The notes under the pieces are model-generated. The model saw nothing but the letters and a program-made list of their open reading frames with translations, was not told where the DNA came from and made no database searches. A DNA stretch of 6,323 nucleotides from Tatlockia sp. GTDB taxonomy: Bacteria; Cyanobacteriota; Cyanobacteriia; Cyanobacteriales; Chroococcidiopsidaceae. Numbering within the stretch: position 1 is the first letter of the stretch; every line of letters begins with the position of its first letter. Below are positions 1-5,790 of the stretch, in pieces. The DNA lies in NCBI GenBank assembly GCA_013698215.1, contig JACCVJ010000052.1, positions 1-6,323 of the forward strand, written 5' to 3'. The translations under genes and the position numbers were made by a program.

Positions 1-1053
1 TATTTCTACTCGTCCTTTGAGATCCGGCGCATCTACCGTTACTTGGCGGTCAAAACGACCCGGACGCAATAACGCCGAATCAAGTACGTCTGGGCGGTTA
101 GTAGCAGCAATAATAATAATGCCTGTATTGCCCTCAAAACCGTCCATTTCTGTTAGTAACTGGTTTAGAGTTTGTTCTCTTTCATCGTTACCGCCGCCAA
201 TTCCTGCACCCCGTTGTCTACCTACTGCGTCAATTTCATCGATGAATATTAAGCAAGGAGCGCTTTCTTTGGCTTTTTTGAACAAGTCGCGGACGCGAGA
301 GGCTCCCACACCGACGAACATTTCGACAAATTCTGAACCAGAGATACTAAAAAATGGTACTCCAGCTTCTCCGGCGATCGCTTTTGCGAGTAAAGTTTTA
401 CCTGTTCCTGGAGGCCCAATTAGCAATACGCCTTTGGGAATTTTTGCCCCTACCGCCGTAAACCGCTCTGGTTGCTTTAAGAAAGTAACTACTTCCTCTA
501 ATTCTTCTTTAGCTTCATCAATTCCGGCGACATCATCAAACTTGATTCCGGTTTTAGCTTCGCTTTGAAAACGAGCTTTTGATTTGCCAAAATTCATTGC
601 TTGACCAGGGCCACCGGGAATATTGCTAGAGCGTCTAAACAAGAAAAATAAACCGCTAATTAACAATATCGGGAAAACCAAATTTCCTAGCAAACCCCAA
701 ATTGCGCCATCATTCCGCATCGGGTGAGAGTCTAAGTTGACATTGGCTTCTCGCAGCTTAGAAATCAATTCTGGTGCGTTGTAAGGTAAATCTACTCGCA
801 AGCGTTGAATGCGATCGTCTAAGTCTGGGTCTACAGCTTCAACTATGGCCGTTCTACCACCTTCGTACAAGTCTACAGTTTTGACTCGTCCTGAATCTAT
901 ATATTCTAAAAACCGCCCGTAGGTCATGCGGGTACTAGCGGTATTTTTAGTTGTATCTACCGGAGCCGTTGCAAAAGCTCCTTGCCAAAAGAAAAATCCA
1001 ATGACTAAAGGTGGCAAAGTCCACAGTACCAGTGATTTCCAAGAAAATTTCAT
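1..1053 (-). CDS. ftsH: ATP-dependent zinc metalloprotease FtsH (FtsH2-like), N-terminal part, cut by left edge
   Basis: Membrane-anchored AAA+ protease that extracts and degrades membrane proteins. The sequence shows 351 residues from an ATG at 1053. A hydrophobic segment lies at about 7-27, an exposed domain at 28-117, and a second membrane segment at about 118-138. The AAA+ module then has Walker A GPPGTGKT (213-220), the pore loop MFVGVG (245-250), Walker B LIFIDE (268-273), and the second region of homology with ATNRP (317-321) and arginine fingers R330 and R333. The HEXXH zinc-protease domain lies beyond the left edge; the family is usually about 620-630 residues. The N-terminus (MKFSW..., then MTYGRFLEYIDSGR) resembles from memory cyanobacterial FtsH2 (slr0228 type), which pairs with FtsH3 to remove damaged D1 protein from photosystem II. 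A GAGG Shine-Dalgarno sequence (minus strand, 1064-1067) lies 10 bases before the start. Divergent from the SDR gene. The family is certain and the FtsH2 assignment likely. Confidence 0.96.
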   Translation of the reverse strand, partial: MKFSWKSLVLWTLPPLVIGFFFWQGAFATAPVDTTKNTASTRMTYGRFLEYIDSGRVKTVDLYEGGRTAIVEAVDPDLDDRIQRLRVDLPYNAPELISKLREANVNLDSHPMRNDGAIWGLLGNLVFPILLISGLFFLFRRSSNIPGGPGQAMNFGKSKARFQSEAKTGIKFDDVAGIDEAKEELEEVVTFLKQPERFTAVGAKIPKGVLLIGPPGTGKTLLAKAIAGEAGVPFFSISGSEFVEMFVGVGASRVRDLFKKAKESAPCLIFIDEIDAVGRQRGAGIGGGNDEREQTLNQLLTEMDGFEGNTGIIIIAATNRPDVLDSALLRPGRFDRQVTVDAPDLKGRVEI

Positions 1054-1356
1054 CAATTAGCTGCCTCTATTTTTGTAAAAATCGCAAATTATCTTTACTC
1101 CAATTTATTACTGTAGCCCTTACGGGATTAAGCTTTTAGATGTAACTGCTTACCAAACAAGTTTTGGGGATCTAGCCGCAAGCTAAGTAATCGATATTTG
1201 TGTTGAATCTTAATTAAATTTAACTTAATTTTAAGTCTTCTCACCACCTAGCTCGTAGAGATCGAACTAAAGAGGTTAATTGTCTCCTTTTCTACGTCTT
1301 TCGATCTACCTGTCTATGGTTATTATGGGAAGATACGTGAAGAAATGTAAAGACTT
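1054..1356. promoter_or_regulatory. Divergent intergenic region between ftsH and the SDR gene
   Basis: No coding sequence is seen in these 303 bases, which must hold the 5' leaders and promoters of two divergent genes. An AT-rich stretch at about 1205-1236 contains overlapping palindromes TTAATTAA (1210-1217) and TTAAATTTAA (1214-1223). CCAAAC (1153-1158) faces GTTTTGG (1161-1167), a small imperfect inverted repeat on the ftsH side. The inverted repeat AGATCGAA (1259-1266) / TTCGATCT (1300-1307) lies on the SDR side. No strong -35/-10 pair was found for ftsH. Confidence 0.6.
1299..1326 (+). promoter_or_regulatory. Weak candidate promoter of the SDR gene
   Basis: TATTAT at 1321-1326 matches the -10 consensus at 5 of 6 positions. 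With a 16-base spacer the -35 would be TTTCGA (1299-1304), only 3 of 6. Transcription would begin near 1333, giving a leader of about 24 bases. The -35 overlaps the right arm of an inverted repeat, so a regulator binding there could block it. The call rests on pattern alone. Confidence 0.25.
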
Positions 1357-2061
1357 ATGAAAAATAAAGTTATTGTAGTTGTGGGCGCAACGGGTGGTAT
1401 AGGTTCCGCCTTGACGCGCAAAGCCGCTAATGCTGAAGCGCGTTTAGTATTGGTAGCGCGAGACAAGGACAAATTGGCAACTTTAGCCGAGGAGCTATTA
1501 GGAGAAGTTGCTATTATTCCTACAGATATTACTAAACCAGAGCAAGTAGACGCACTATTTAAGCAAATAATTGTCGAGTTTGGGCAAATAGATGCTTTAG
1601 TTAATGCGGCGGGAGCAGGGATAATGAAGCCCTACAGCAACCTAGAATCAGCCGATTTGGATGCCATGTTAAACGTGAACCTAAAGGGCAGTTTCTATAC
1701 CTGTCAGGCGGCGGCGGAGTTGATGCAAGAGCGCAAATCAGGACATATTTGTAATGTAGTAGGAATTTTGGGCAAGCACTCAATGCCAATGGCTTCCGCT
1801 TATTGTGCTTCAAAATACGCTGTAGTGGGCTTTAGTAAGTGCATGGCAGAGGAATTAAAGCGTTTTGGGGTAAAGTTCACGCTATTCTACTTTGGTGGGG
1901 TAGATTCGCCTTTTTGGGATAATGTCAGTTTGAAGGTAGACCGAAAAAAAATGCTAAGTACCGAAACGGCTGCCTCAGCTATCTTGTACGCTCTAACCGC
2001 CGATCCTCAAGCTGTACCAATGGAAATAAATATTCAGCCAGAAAGTCATTTATTTTTCTAA
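1357..2061 (+). CDS. Short-chain dehydrogenase/reductase (SDR) with glycine at the catalytic serine position
   Basis: Rossmann-fold SDR of 234 residues, at the short end of the classical 230-260 range, presumably NAD(P)-dependent and cytosolic. The nucleotide-binding glycine motif VGATGGIG is at 9-16, NAAG (the family's NNAG) at 83-86, the structural asparagine in NVNLKG at N108, and the active-site pair in YCASK at Y149 and K153. The catalytic serine normally lies 13 residues before the tyrosine; here that residue is G136 (in NVVGILG). The family's PG motif after the active site is also altered, reading YFGGVDSPFW (178-187). The substrate cannot be told from the sequence. The protein may still reduce a ketone using another residue (S142 and S147 are near), or may have lost classical activity. 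The ATG at 1357 has no good Shine-Dalgarno; an ATG at 1345 meets a stop at once. hppD follows 96 bases later on the same strand. Confidence 0.9.
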   Translation: MKNKVIVVVGATGGIGSALTRKAANAEARLVLVARDKDKLATLAEELLGEVAIIPTDITKPEQVDALFKQIIVEFGQIDALVNAAGAGIMKPYSNLESADLDAMLNVNLKGSFYTCQAAAELMQERKSGHICNVVGILGKHSMPMASAYCASKYAVVGFSKCMAEELKRFGVKFTLFYFGGVDSPFWDNVSLKVDRKKMLSTETAASAILYALTADPQAVPMEINIQPESHLFF

Positions 2062-2157
2062 TAAAACAAAGTCATTACTAGAGAGTGACCTGCAAATTGA
2101 TGTAGATCGGGCAAAATTTACTTAAAGTGAGCTTAAAAGCTGGATTTTGACAGATTT

Positions 2158-3183
2158 ATGAAAATTGACCGCGTTCACTTTTATGTAGAAAATGCTAAAG
2201 CTTCCCGCGACTGGTTTATTAACTACTTGGGGTTTCAATCGGTAGCTAGTAGCGAAGATTGGCACACCTGCACGGAGGTAGTAAATAACGGCGCTGTCTG
2301 TTTTGTTCTGTCTTCACCGCTAAATATTACAAGTCCTGTAGCTAAGTTTTTAAACCAGCATCCCCCAGGAGTTGCGGATATTGCTTTTAGTGTTGATGAT
2401 GTTGAAAATGCGATCGCCCTGGCAAGTTCTGGTGGCGCAAAAGTCCTAGAAAACGTGCAAATAGACACAGCAAACGGGAGCAAGTGGGCGAAAATCTCTG
2501 CTTGGGGTAGTCTGACTCATACTCTGGTTGAAAAAGTTGAAAAAAAGCCAATTTTCTCCCTTTCTAGCTTTACTGGCATCGATCATGTGGTGCTAAACGT
2601 TGAAGCGGGAGACTTAGATCCGGCGGTAACTTGGTATCAAGATACTTTGGGATTTCAGGCTAAACAAGCGTTCAAAATTCAAACAGAGCGCTCGGCTTTA
2701 CACAGTCAAGTTATGGTTTCTCCTAATAATCAAGTCCAGTTTCCCATTAATCAACCTGCTTCCCCCAATTCCCAAATTCAAGAGTTTTTAGATGCTAATA
2801 AAGGCGCGGGAATCCAACATATTGCTCTTGAAACCGCAAATATTATCAGCGCGATCGCCCAATTTAGGCGCTGTGGGGTTGCTTTTCTCCCTGTACCTCC
2901 CAGTTACTACACGCAACTGCAACAACGCCCAGGGCTGCCGCTAAGGGTTGCTGAACTAGCAGAAATTGCCGCCCAAGAAATCTTAGTTGATTGGCAACCG
3001 ACAGTTCCCCAAGCGATACTCTTGCAAACTTTCACCCAACCAATTTTTAGCCAACCTACTTTTTTCTTAGAAATTATCGAGCGCCGCCAGCAAGCGCGGG
3101 GTTTTGGGGAAGGCAATTTTCGGGCTTTGTTTGAAGCTATTGAACGCGAACAACTTAAAAGGGGTAGTTTGCAAGATTCTTAA
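2158..3183 (+). CDS. hppD: 4-hydroxyphenylpyruvate dioxygenase
   Basis: Fe(II) enzyme that converts 4-hydroxyphenylpyruvate and O2 to homogentisate and CO2. In cyanobacteria homogentisate is the aromatic precursor of tocopherol; plastoquinone is made by another route there. The 341 residues form two VOC-type halves, about 3-125 and 138-310. The iron ligands of the C-terminal half are visible: H143 in GIDHVV, H221 in GIQHIAL and E305 in FFLEIIER. The C-terminal family signature GFGEGNF followed by ALFEAIEREQ is at 315-332. N198 in FPINQP and Q290 in LLQTF match conserved active-site neighbours of the family. The length agrees with cyanobacterial HPPDs (about 340 residues), shorter than plant enzymes. 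The N-terminal half lacks the metal ligands, as usual for the family. The ATG at 2158 has no clear Shine-Dalgarno. It lies between the SDR and HAD genes on the same strand, and co-transcription is possible. Confidence 0.93.
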   Translation: MKIDRVHFYVENAKASRDWFINYLGFQSVASSEDWHTCTEVVNNGAVCFVLSSPLNITSPVAKFLNQHPPGVADIAFSVDDVENAIALASSGGAKVLENVQIDTANGSKWAKISAWGSLTHTLVEKVEKKPIFSLSSFTGIDHVVLNVEAGDLDPAVTWYQDTLGFQAKQAFKIQTERSALHSQVMVSPNNQVQFPINQPASPNSQIQEFLDANKGAGIQHIALETANIISAIAQFRRCGVAFLPVPPSYYTQLQQRPGLPLRVAELAEIAAQEILVDWQPTVPQAILLQTFTQPIFSQPTFFLEIIERRQQARGFGEGNFRALFEAIEREQLKRGSLQDS

Positions 3184-3232
3184 TCAATCCGATTAGGAAT
3201 TTAAAACTTACTCTGGTACAATTTTGCCCAGC

Positions 3233-3262
3233 TTGAGATAACGTATAAATAAAGTTTATATT
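3233..3262 (+). promoter_or_regulatory. Possible promoter just before the HAD gene
   Basis: TTGAGA (3233-3238, 5 of 6 to the -35 consensus) and TATATT (3257-3262, 5 of 6 to the -10) are 18 bases apart. Transcription would start near 3269, only about 4 bases before the ATG at 3273, so the message would be almost leaderless, which fits the lack of a Shine-Dalgarno. The same stretch holds an AT-rich inverted repeat TATAAA (3244-3249) / TTTATA (3255-3260). This AT-rich DNA could match by chance. Confidence 0.3.
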
Positions 3263-3272
3263 TTGTGTCTAA

Positions 3273-3971
3273 ATGTTAAGGCTAATTACGGACTTTGACG
3301 GGCCAATTACTGATGTTTCCGAGCGCTATTACCAGGTTTACAAATATTGTTTAGAAACTAGCAAGCACCCCGGACAGTCTGTAAAGCCTCTAGATAAAGC
3401 AGCATTTTGGCAATTAAAGCGATCGCGCGTTCTTGAAACCCAAATTGGTATTATTTCTGGGCTAGATGAAACCCAAGCAAAAACCTTTGCTCAATTGCGT
3501 CGCCAAACCGTACATACTCCTTCTTATTTTAGCTACGATAGCCTCGCCCCCGGTGCTGTGGCGGCTCTTGAAAAAGTCCAAGCGGCGGGGATAGATTTGG
3601 CGGTGATGACTATGCGCCGAGTCAAAGAATTAGATTATGCTTTTAACCGCTACGATTTGGGCAGATTTTTTCCAAAAAATCGCTGCTACTGCCTCAAAAA
3701 TGATTATGTAAAAACCTGCGATATTGATGATAAGGCTTTACTAATGGAACGAGCCTTAGTAGAACTCCCTTCAGTAGCAGATACTTGGATGGTCGGAGAT
3801 ACAGAGGCAGATATTATAGCAGCTAAAAACCACAATGTCAAAGTAATGGCAGTTTTATGTGGAATCCGCGATCGCGAACAACTCCAACTCTACAAACCTG
3901 ACTTAATTGTGGACACTTTAAGCGAGGCTGTAGAGATTTTAATTGCCAAATCTTTGTCCCAAGTAGCCTAA
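3273..3971 (+). CDS. HAD-superfamily hydrolase, probable phosphatase
   Basis: Soluble phosphohydrolase-type protein of 232 residues with all four HAD motifs: motif I DFDGPITD with nucleophile D7 and acid D9; motif II T113 in VMTMRR; motif III K154 in DDKALL; motif IV GDTEAD with D176 and D180, which would bind Mg2+. A helical insert between motifs I and II (about 15-88) fits a C1-type cap, as in phosphoglycolate phosphatase-like proteins. Proline right after DFDG is less usual than the common DFDGTL. The substrate is unknown; position after hppD suggests but does not show a link to aromatic or tocopherol metabolism. The ATG at 3273 has no Shine-Dalgarno sequence. The TAA stop ends at 3971, directly against the stop of the convergent CPP1-like gene. 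Confidence 0.88.
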   Translation: MLRLITDFDGPITDVSERYYQVYKYCLETSKHPGQSVKPLDKAAFWQLKRSRVLETQIGIISGLDETQAKTFAQLRRQTVHTPSYFSYDSLAPGAVAALEKVQAAGIDLAVMTMRRVKELDYAFNRYDLGRFFPKNRCYCLKNDYVKTCDIDDKALLMERALVELPSVADTWMVGDTEADIIAAKNHNVKVMAVLCGIRDREQLQLYKPDLIVDTLSEAVEILIAKSLSQVA

Positions 3972-3996
3972 CTAGCGCAAAAAGCTACTAACTAGC
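3968..3996. repeat. 9-base direct repeat at the convergent gene ends
   Basis: CTAACTAGC occurs at 3968-3976 and 3988-3996, 20 bases apart. The first copy contains both the TAA stop of the HAD gene and the TAG stop (read on the minus strand) of the CPP1-like gene. The second copy lies inside the last codons of the CPP1-like gene. AGTAGC (3962-3967) and GCTACT (3984-3989) also form a 6-base inverted repeat over the junction, with no classical terminator T-run. Confidence 0.6.
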
Positions 3997-4598
3997 CAGA
4001 GAACAACAAACGTTACCACTGTAGAGAATTGATCTGCTTGGATATTAATTTGGTTTAGGGGAGAAATTAGCAAGTTAGCCAGTAACCCGCCCACTACTAG
4101 CCCAACAATTAATCCGGCTCCTGTTATTAGTATGGCGCGGCTAAAGTTTTGTTCTTTGCGCCGAATAAAGTAAATACTTAGGCATACTCCCACCATTAGC
4201 ACTACTTGCAATAGTTGAGCGCCGACTGTTGGATAAACAACGCTCAATCCGCTCAAACTTAGAAATAAACCCCCAGGCAATAATATATCTTTGAGGCTAG
4301 GGCGATCACGCAATTTTTCCAGCCACGAGGGCGATTGCATTTTAGGGCTTTGGTTTTGCTTTTGGGGTGCTTGAGAGAGACGCTCGGCAAATTTGATGCC
4401 TTCTGGCACTTTAATTTTACCTTCTTGGCGCATCCGCAAACGCTCCATCAATATTGCATCGTAAGCTTCCTCTACCATATTCAAATGCTGTGAGTCGCCA
4501 TTGTACTGCGTTGCCAGGCGATTGCGAGCTTCTTGAATTTGATCGAAGGTAGCGTCTTGTTTTAACCCAAGTTTTTCGTAGGAATTAGGCTCGCTCAT
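3972..4598 (-). CDS. CPP1-like membrane protein with a degenerate J-like domain
   Basis: 208 residues from an ATG at 4598. The N-terminal part (about 5-60: SYEKLGLKQDATFDQIQEAR, then a second helix with AYDAIL) has the helical layout of a DnaJ J domain. The HPD tripeptide needed to stimulate Hsp70 is absent; the matching place reads QYNGDSQ (31-37). A hydrophilic, Q/P/S-rich linker (about 76-92) follows, then hydrophobic segments at about 107-126, 128-146, 154-178 and 190-207. This layout matches the CPP1-like (DUF3353) family of cyanobacteria and chloroplasts; the plant member is a chaperone-like protein that stabilises protochlorophyllide oxidoreductase. A similar job here is inference. A GAGG (minus strand, 4611-4614) lies 12 bases before the start, somewhat far. 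Its TAG stop touches the TAA of the convergent HAD gene. It is divergent from the response regulator across 427 bases. Confidence 0.82.
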   Translation of the reverse strand: MSEPNSYEKLGLKQDATFDQIQEARNRLATQYNGDSQHLNMVEEAYDAILMERLRMRQEGKIKVPEGIKFAERLSQAPQKQNQSPKMQSPSWLEKLRDRPSLKDILLPGGLFLSLSGLSVVYPTVGAQLLQVVLMVGVCLSIYFIRRKEQNFSRAILITGAGLIVGLVVGGLLANLLISPLNQINIQADQFSTVVTFVVLWLVSSFLR

Positions 4599-4674
4599 GT
4601 AACTTTATCGCCTCAGCATTGCTCGGAGCATTCGGTAAACAGAAACAAATTTAGACTAACGTATTAGTTAAAGT

Positions 4675-4714
4675 CGTTGCCACTGGTAACTAATCTTTTT
4701 AGGTGATGGCAACG
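4675..4714. repeat. Inverted repeat, 8-base arms
   Basis: CGTTGCCA (4675-4682) and TGGCAACG (4707-4714) are exact reverse complements, 24 bases apart, with arm centres 32 bases apart (about three helix turns). It could be a bipartite operator or an RNA stem in the leader of the CPP1-like gene, which starts 77 bases away on the minus strand. GCAACG recurs at 4724-4729. No T-run follows, so it is not a terminator. Confidence 0.5.
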
Positions 4715-4754
4715 GTCAAGATCGCAACGTGCAGCCTGTCTTCTATATTGGACT

Positions 4755-4768
4755 TTAGCATATGCTAA
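4755..4768. promoter_or_regulatory. Perfect 14-base palindrome, candidate operator
   Basis: TTAGCATATGCTAA reads the same on both strands. A perfect 14-base palindrome somewhere in a window this long is not rare by chance (roughly 0.4 expected), but its place in a divergent promoter region, between two copies of ACGTGCAGC, makes a dimeric-regulator site plausible. The regulator is unknown. Confidence 0.35.
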
Positions 4769-4895
4769 CAACTACGTGCAGCTATCGTTTTACCTAAATA
4801 TATTGTGGTTTTAGTTCCAAGGAAAAACCGTGAGAATTTAGGATATAATTTTCGATCTGGAAACATCAGCGTTCAAAAGCAAAGGCTAGGAAATT

Positions 4896-4903
4896 GCGAT
4901 CGC
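4896..4903. repeat. HIP1 octamer GCGATCGC (intergenic copy)
   Basis: Palindromic octamer greatly over-represented in many cyanobacterial genomes. Other copies in this window are at 374-381 (ftsH), 2410-2417 and 2851-2858 (hppD), 3419-3426 and 3868-3875 (HAD gene), 5772-5779 (gap after the response regulator) and 5839-5846 (DUF2811-like gene). Confidence 0.95.
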
Positions 4904-4914
4904 GCTTAAAGAAG

Positions 4915-4969
4915 GTTAACAACCGTTAGTTTGGTTAAGTTATGAGTTAATAATTAGTAAGAATATAAT
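4915..4969 (+). promoter_or_regulatory. GTTA repeat cluster with consensus -10, candidate response-regulator promoter
   Basis: GTTA occurs at 4915, 4925, 4934, 4939 and 4946, and a perfect TATAAT at 4964-4969. The places where a -35 would lie (about 4941-4946) show no TTGACA-like sequence. Transcription from this -10 would begin near 4976, about 50 bases before the ATG at 5026. OmpR/PhoB-type regulators bind direct repeats about 10-11 bases apart and often replace a weak -35, so the arrangement suggests an activated and perhaps self-regulated promoter. This is inference from pattern only. A second TATAAT at 4844-4849 also lacks a -35. Confidence 0.35.
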
Positions 4970-5025
4970 AACTTGAAAAAAAGTTGCATCTGCTTGTAAA
5001 TCCTCTCTTTTAGTTGTACAAAGTA

Positions 5026-5736
5026 ATGGCTATGGCTCTTGCCAAAATTCTGATAGTTGATGACGATCCAGCAATTCGAAATTTAATCCAACGCTTTTTG
5101 AGCAAGCAGCAATACCAAGTAGAATCGGCGGAAGATGGTAAAACGGCTCTAGCAATCTTCGAGCAATTTAACCCTGACTTGGTAATTTTGGATGTAAATT
5201 TGCCGGATGCGACTGGCTACAACCTTTGTGAGGAGATGCAAAAACGTACAAAGGTTTTTGTGCTGATGCTCACAAGTCGCGGTGACGAAGCCGATAAAAT
5301 TCGCGGGTTTGCTCAAGGAGCGGATGATTACTTAACTAAACCTTTTGGTTTGGGCGAATTGGAAGTTAGAGTTGGAGCTATTTTAAAGCGCCAACGCACA
5401 GTTACAGCGCCAGAGAAGCAGCGTTTGAGCTTTGAAAAGCTGGCAATAGATCCAGAACGACGGGAAGTAACGCTCAACAATCACCTGATTCCTTTAACTG
5501 CTTTAGAATTTGACTTGTTACGTTTTCTCGCCAGTCATCCCGGTAGAGTTTGGCGACGGGCAGAACTACTGCAAGAAGTTTGGGACTACGATTATGTAGG
5601 CGATCAAAGAGTTGTAGACGTTCATATCGGTCAAATTCGCAAAAAAATTGAAATAGATGTAACGCAGCCGATCTTAATTCAGACAGTACGAGGGGTGGGC
5701 TATAAGTTTGAGGCTCCCGATAGCCCTCCACAATAA
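5026..5736 (+). CDS. OmpR/PhoB-family two-component response regulator, no adjacent kinase
   Basis: Cytosolic transcription factor switched by phosphorylation, 236 residues from the ATG at 5026. The receiver domain (about 6-124) has the acidic pocket D12-D13 in ILIVDDDP, phospho-acceptor D56 in VILDVNLPD, switch T83 in MLTSR and K105 in LTKPFG, so all key residues are present. The C-terminal winged helix (about 134-230) shows LTALEFDLL, the recognition-helix region DQRVVDVHIGQIRKKI (193-208) and the wing TVRGVGYKFE (220-229). The start is uncertain: ATG at 5032 and TTG at 5014 share the frame, and none has a Shine-Dalgarno sequence. I chose 5026 because it keeps a normal short lead into the first strand. 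No histidine kinase lies in the window, so the partner is unknown. It is not clearly RpaA or RpaB by remembered sequence, and I give no symbol. The DUF2811-like gene converges 54 bases downstream. Confidence 0.93.
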   Translation: MAMALAKILIVDDDPAIRNLIQRFLSKQQYQVESAEDGKTALAIFEQFNPDLVILDVNLPDATGYNLCEEMQKRTKVFVLMLTSRGDEADKIRGFAQGADDYLTKPFGLGELEVRVGAILKRQRTVTAPEKQRLSFEKLAIDPERREVTLNNHLIPLTALEFDLLRFLASHPGRVWRRAELLQEVWDYDYVGDQRVVDVHIGQIRKKIEIDVTQPILIQTVRGVGYKFEAPDSPPQ

Positions 5737-5790
5737 CAGATGAAAGGAAAAAGCTAGTAGCCGTCAATGTGGCGATCGCATTTTTAGTTT

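Larger units (their letters stand above)
4599..5025. promoter_or_regulatory. Divergent intergenic region before the response regulator
   Basis: No coding sequence is seen, yet the region is dense in short symmetric and repeated elements. These are an inverted repeat with 8-base arms (4675-4682 / 4707-4714), direct repeat ACGTGCAGC (4727-4735 and 4774-4782), a perfect 14-base palindrome (4755-4768), an imperfect hairpin (4807-4829, stem GGTTT/AAACC plus TTC/GAA), a HIP1 octamer (4896-4903) and five GTTA units (4915-4951). Two perfect TATAAT hexamers face the regulator at 4844-4849 and 4964-4969. No clear promoter was found for the minus-strand CPP1-like gene. Confidence 0.6.

Noticed and set aside
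17..568. Open frame of 183 codons on the plus strand
   Set aside because: It lies antisense to the well-conserved AAA+ part of ftsH and encodes low-complexity S/P-rich sequence.
1601..1813. Open frame on the minus strand inside the SDR gene
   Set aside because: Antisense shadow; no start signal and no recognisable domain.
2068..2089. Possible hairpin GTCATT / AGTGAC after the SDR stop, and repeat AAAGTCATT (2042-2050, 2068-2076)
   Set aside because: The stem is six pairs with a wobble and no T-run follows, so it is not a convincing terminator.
2130..2141. AGCTTAAAAGCT, small inverted repeat before hppD
   Set aside because: Five-base arms with a two-base centre in AT-rich DNA; likely chance. 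TTGACA at 2146-2151 is also too near the start to serve hppD.
2235..2483. Open frame on the minus strand inside hppD (another at 2907-3116)
   Set aside because: Both are antisense to an enzyme with all its key residues on the plus strand.
4599..5013. Possible small RNA or riboswitch in the long gap
   Set aside because: Only short repeats and an imperfect hairpin (4807-4829) are seen; no known RNA family was recognised and no terminator closes a transcript.
5474..5767. Open frame of 97 codons on the minus strand over the end of the response regulator
   Set aside because: Antisense to the winged-helix domain, with no family resemblance.
5772..5790. GCGATCGC followed by ATTTTTAG, terminator-like after the response regulator
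   Set aside because: The palindrome is a HIP1 octamer with no loop, and the T-run is short.
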